Shown here one piece after another: positions 61,705 to 64,000 of a stretch of DNA of 64,000 nt. The stretch comes from an uncultured Roseibium sp. GTDB lineage: Bacteria > Pseudomonadota > Alphaproteobacteria > Rhizobiales > Stappiaceae. Below the pieces are notes generated by a model, which saw only the letters and a list, made by a program, of their open reading frames with translations, searched no databases and was not told the DNA's origin. The translations under genes were made by a program, and so were the position numbers. Location of the stretch: assembly GCF_963669205.1 (NCBI RefSeq), contig NZ_OY769915.1, forward strand, positions 6,094,501 through 6,158,500, written 5' to 3'. Every line of letters begins with the position of its first letter. The first letter of the stretch is position 1.

Positions 61705-62211
61705 ATGAGCCTTGCCCAGGACATTGCGATTCTCAAACAAATCCCGATGCTCTCGGATTTTCAGGACGATCAGCTGCGCCTGCTCGCCTTTAGTGCCGAG
61801 AGCATGGATTATCACGACGGACAGCGTCTCTTCGAAGAGAACGAGCGCGCTGACGGCGGTCTTGTCATCACAAGCGGAACGGTTGTCCTTCTGAAAAAGA
61901 AAGAGGACAGCTTCGAGGAAGTCGACAGGCTCGGCGCGGGCACGCTCATCGGCCAGACGGCGCTCCTGACAGAAAGCAGGCGGCCGTGCCGTGCCGATGC
62001 GGTCGGGACGGTCAGCATCATCCGCATCCGGCGCGCGCTCTTCAAGCGCATGATCCAGGAATATCCCGAACTCGCCCGCCGGCTCTTCGAACAGCATTCG
62101 CTCAAGTACCGCGCCACGATTGCGGCCCTGCGCCCGATCGGCGACAAGATGGCGGAACTCGAACAGCTCAACGCCGAACGGCGCCTCCGGGATGATGCCA
62201 AGGGAGAATGA
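61705..62211 (+). CDS. cyclic nucleotide-binding domain protein
   Basis: 168 residues from an ATG at 61705. A Crp-like cNMP domain: IPMLSDFQDDQLRLLAFSAESMDYHDGQRLFEENERADGGLVITSGTVVLL and the RLGAGTLIGQTALLTESRRPCRADAVGTVSIIRI core. The C-terminal helix (YPELARRLFEQHSLKYRATIAAL) lacks a helix-turn-helix, so it is a sensor without DNA-binding activity, unlike Crp/Fnr regulators. Its position 25 bases after the response regulator suggests co-transcription and a link to envelope signalling. The start could be a TTG two codons upstream. Confidence 0.83.
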   Translation: MSLAQDIAILKQIPMLSDFQDDQLRLLAFSAESMDYHDGQRLFEENERADGGLVITSGTVVLLKKKEDSFEEVDRLGAGTLIGQTALLTESRRPCRADAVGTVSIIRIRRALFKRMIQEYPELARRLFEQHSLKYRATIAALRPIGDKMAELEQLNAERRLRDDAKGE

Positions 62212-62363
62212 CGCCGCCTGGGCCTGAACGCGCTGCGCACGCTTGGAGCTCCCGTCACGTTGCCAAAGTTTAAGGTTGCCGCCGGTTCGCCGCCACATTT
62301 CGTTCCCACCTCCTGATCAACCGCTCATGACGAGCGTTTCCGATGAGAGAGGAGATGACTGAA

Positions 62364-62843
62364 ATGATGAAATCCCTGCTTCCCGCTGCCGTCCTGGCCG
62401 GTGCACTGACTGCTGCCCCGGTAGCGTTCGCCGCAAACACCGACACCACTGCAATGGAGGGAACCTACCTTCTGGTGCAGCCCAATGAGAGCCAGCGGCT
62501 TCTCGCACTCAATCCCGGCGGCTCCGTCAGCCTCGTCAGCCAGGGCCAGCAGGTCCGCGGCTATACCTCCGGCCTCGGAACCTGGGAGATGACCGGCCCC
62601 GACAGCGCCCGTGCGGCGATTATCGATTTCAACGACCCGGCGCGAGAGAGCGACAGCAACGGCGCTTCCCAGATCGTCTACGACATAAGTTTTTCAGGGG
62701 AGAACAACGGCCGTTTTGAAACCGTGTCTGGCAGCTTCAAGGGTCAGGCCTTCGCCAAGGGACAGAATCCGCTGGCGGACGATGCCGAGCCGAAGCGCAG
62801 GTTCGCCAATCAGTTCGATGGAACGCGATTGACTGTGAACTGA
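62364..62843 (+). CDS. exported hypothetical protein
   Basis: About 159 residues from MMKSLLPAAVLAGALTAAPVAFA, a signal peptide cleaved near residue 24. Several in-frame ATGs precede; I chose 62364 because gagaggag lies 9 bases before it. The mature part is a small beta-rich domain: EGTYLLVQPNESQRLLALNPGGSVSLVSQGQQVRGYTSGLGTWEMTGPDSARAAIIDFNDP, ending FANQFDGTRLTVN. It suggests a periplasmic lipocalin-like or surface protein, but no family is recognisable. Its own promoter region lies after the cNMP gene. Confidence 0.72.
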   Translation: MMKSLLPAAVLAGALTAAPVAFAANTDTTAMEGTYLLVQPNESQRLLALNPGGSVSLVSQGQQVRGYTSGLGTWEMTGPDSARAAIIDFNDPARESDSNGASQIVYDISFSGENNGRFETVSGSFKGQAFAKGQNPLADDAEPKRRFANQFDGTRLTVN

Positions 62844-63003
62844 AACCGGAGCGGCAGTTCCACAAAGCCATATGCCTCTCCGCTGGCGCGCTTGTGGAGC
62901 TGCCGACATCCGGACGAATCACGTATCAATGGCCATCAGTGACACTTGACCCACCCCGCCGCTTCTCCAAGAAGCCTGGATTTCCCATGAGAGGACCGAC
63001 GGA

Positions 63004-64000
63004 ATGAACGACACGATTGCCAGCCCGCTGGGTGACAGAGTGGAACGGTTCAAGCTGATGAACGCAAAAATGGCCGGGCAGGTCAGGCGCACCACCAGCT
63101 ACCGCTGCCTGAAACCCTACCCCCATGCGGGAAAGAACCGGGTCCGGCGCATTGTCCTGATGGGCATGGGGTGTTCCGCGGTGGTCGGAGACCTTTTGCG
63201 TCTCTACCTGTTTGCCGAGCACAGCCATGTCGAGGCCCGGGTAATCAATGATTACCGCCTGGACTGGTACTTCAACGAGGACGCGATCGGGGACCCTCAC
63301 ACGGTTTTCGTGCTGTGTTCCTACAGCGGCTCCTCCCAGGAACCGTTGATCGCCTATGATTACCTCTCGAAAAGAACGAAGAACATCGTGGTCTGGTCGT
63401 CAGGCAAGGGGGGCGACGAGTTGGAGGCGCGCGCGCTTGCCGACGGCCATGCGGCGTTTCAGTGGCAGTTGAACGAAGAAGACCCGGAATATCCGCTGTT
63501 CAGCGCCGTCGAATTCTTTGCCAGCGCGACGGCCATCTGCCGGGAACTCGGCATTCTTGATGATACGAACGAGAGCTTGCTCGACAGGGCGGGCACGTTC
63601 CTTGCCGACAACGCAAACCCGGCGAAAGCCGTGGCACTGGCCGAACGCCTGGCCGGGCGCGACATTCTGGTGCTTTCGAACCCGGTGTGGGATGAATCGG
63701 TCGTCAAGCTGATCCGGATGTATTTCAACGAAATCGCGATGGTGAACATTGCGACCAATCTCATTCATGAGTTCACGCACAGCCAGATCGCCGCCGTCGG
63801 CCCGACATCGCGCCGGCTCGCTATCCTGATCCTGCGCACCCCCGCCGGAAATCCGTTTGAGGAAGATCGCGTCGAGGCGACGAAGACGTTGCTGGCCGGC
63901 TGCCCTTCGGCAGCCAATGTCGACATTCACGAGTTCATGGCGCCCGAAGGGCCGCTCCTCGATGCGACGCTGCATACCCTGCATTTCTTCGCAACGGTCG
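63004..64000 (+). CDS. SIS-domain sugar-phosphate isomerase-like protein (3'-truncated by window)
   Basis: The frame opens at an ATG at 63004 (gacggaa ribosome site) and runs without a stop to the window end, so at least 332 residues exist. Two SIS-type halves are visible: VLMGMGCSAVVGDLLR with VFVLCSYSGSSQEPLIAYDYL, NIVVWSSGKGGDEL, then LSNPVWDESVVKLIRMYFNEIAM and HEFTHSQIAA. This is the pattern of bifunctional phosphoglucose/phosphomannose isomerases and related sugar isomerases; the usual GMGGSA loop reads GMGCSA. The reaction cannot be fixed without the C-terminus. Confidence 0.82.
   Translation, partial: MNDTIASPLGDRVERFKLMNAKMAGQVRRTTSYRCLKPYPHAGKNRVRRIVLMGMGCSAVVGDLLRLYLFAEHSHVEARVINDYRLDWYFNEDAIGDPHTVFVLCSYSGSSQEPLIAYDYLSKRTKNIVVWSSGKGGDELEARALADGHAAFQWQLNEEDPEYPLFSAVEFFASATAICRELGILDDTNESLLDRAGTFLADNANPAKAVALAERLAGRDILVLSNPVWDESVVKLIRMYFNEIAMVNIATNLIHEFTHSQIAAVGPTSRRLAILILRTPAGNPFEEDRVEATKTLLAGCPSAANVDIHEFMAPEGPLLDATLHTLHFFATV

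Noticed and set aside
60804..61736. Long minus-strand frame extending the L,D-transpeptidase over the response regulator.
   Set aside because: The extra N-terminal part is the antisense shadow of the response regulator; the enzyme domain starts near 60803.

Overview
The window reads as chromosomal DNA of a marine alphaproteobacterium, most likely Hyphomicrobiales and perhaps a Roseibium/Labrenzia-type Stappiaceae member. That placement is an inference. It rests on high GC, the gene orders metX-metW, hisC-tyrC with a chorismate mutase, dapF-mtaB-ftsY and rpmF-mtgA, a Cys-less L32, and a dimethylsulfoniopropionate (DMSP) demethylation operon. I found no tRNA, rRNA, CRISPR array, prophage or transposase.

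Region 1 (1-8.9 kb) is a methylated-amine-type catabolic locus. It holds a glutamate-synthase-like subunit (GlxD type, cut by the window edge), type III glutamine synthetase, a divergent GlxA-type AraC regulator, and a tightly packed operon of sarcosine-oxidase-like subunits B, D, A and G with a PPOX-fold gene inserted. The delta subunit lacks all its usual zinc-binding cysteines. Region 2 (9.1-13.6 kb) is a sugar-acid locus: a DenD-type erythronate dehydrogenase and an SDR face a 2-keto-3-deoxy-pentonate dehydratase and a ketoglutarate-semialdehyde dehydrogenase (lower Weimberg pathway). Four genes in regions 1 and 2 (glnT, soxB, soxA, denD) carry five single-base frameshifts, while the other 54 kb shows none that I could see.

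Region 3 (13.8-17.2 kb) is a split Tad/Flp-pilus fragment: TadD, a coiled-coil membrane protein, a CpaC-type secretin and a small lipoprotein. Region 4 (17.4-23.5 kb) is the DMSP operon: a divergent GntR regulator with a palindromic operator, then DUF2182 and DUF1326 proteins, DmdA, DmdB and AcuI. A 1-kb repeat-rich non-coding block follows (23.5-24.5 kb).

Region 5 (24.5-41 kb) mixes housekeeping and accessory genes: LysR/azoreductase, rpmI-rplT, an AGCS symporter, two small orphan ORFs, gamma-glutamyltransferase, a GlcG/HbpS protein, the PHB genes phaR and phaA-phaB, a peptidoglycan-targeting protein, a TetR-redoxin-SnoaL cluster with paired operator-like repeats, a DUF3299 protein and a methyltransferase. 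Region 6 (41-64 kb) is mostly conserved core: yciB, rpmF, mtgA, a cyclopropane-fatty-acid-synthase-like methyltransferase, ispA, tyrC, hisC, chorismate mutase, metX-metW, gloB, a second azoreductase facing a CGNR regulator, ftsY, mtaB, dapF, a zinc metallopeptidase, a papain-like hydrolase, an L,D-transpeptidase, a CenR-like response regulator, a cyclic-nucleotide-binding protein, and a SIS-domain sugar isomerase cut by the right edge.
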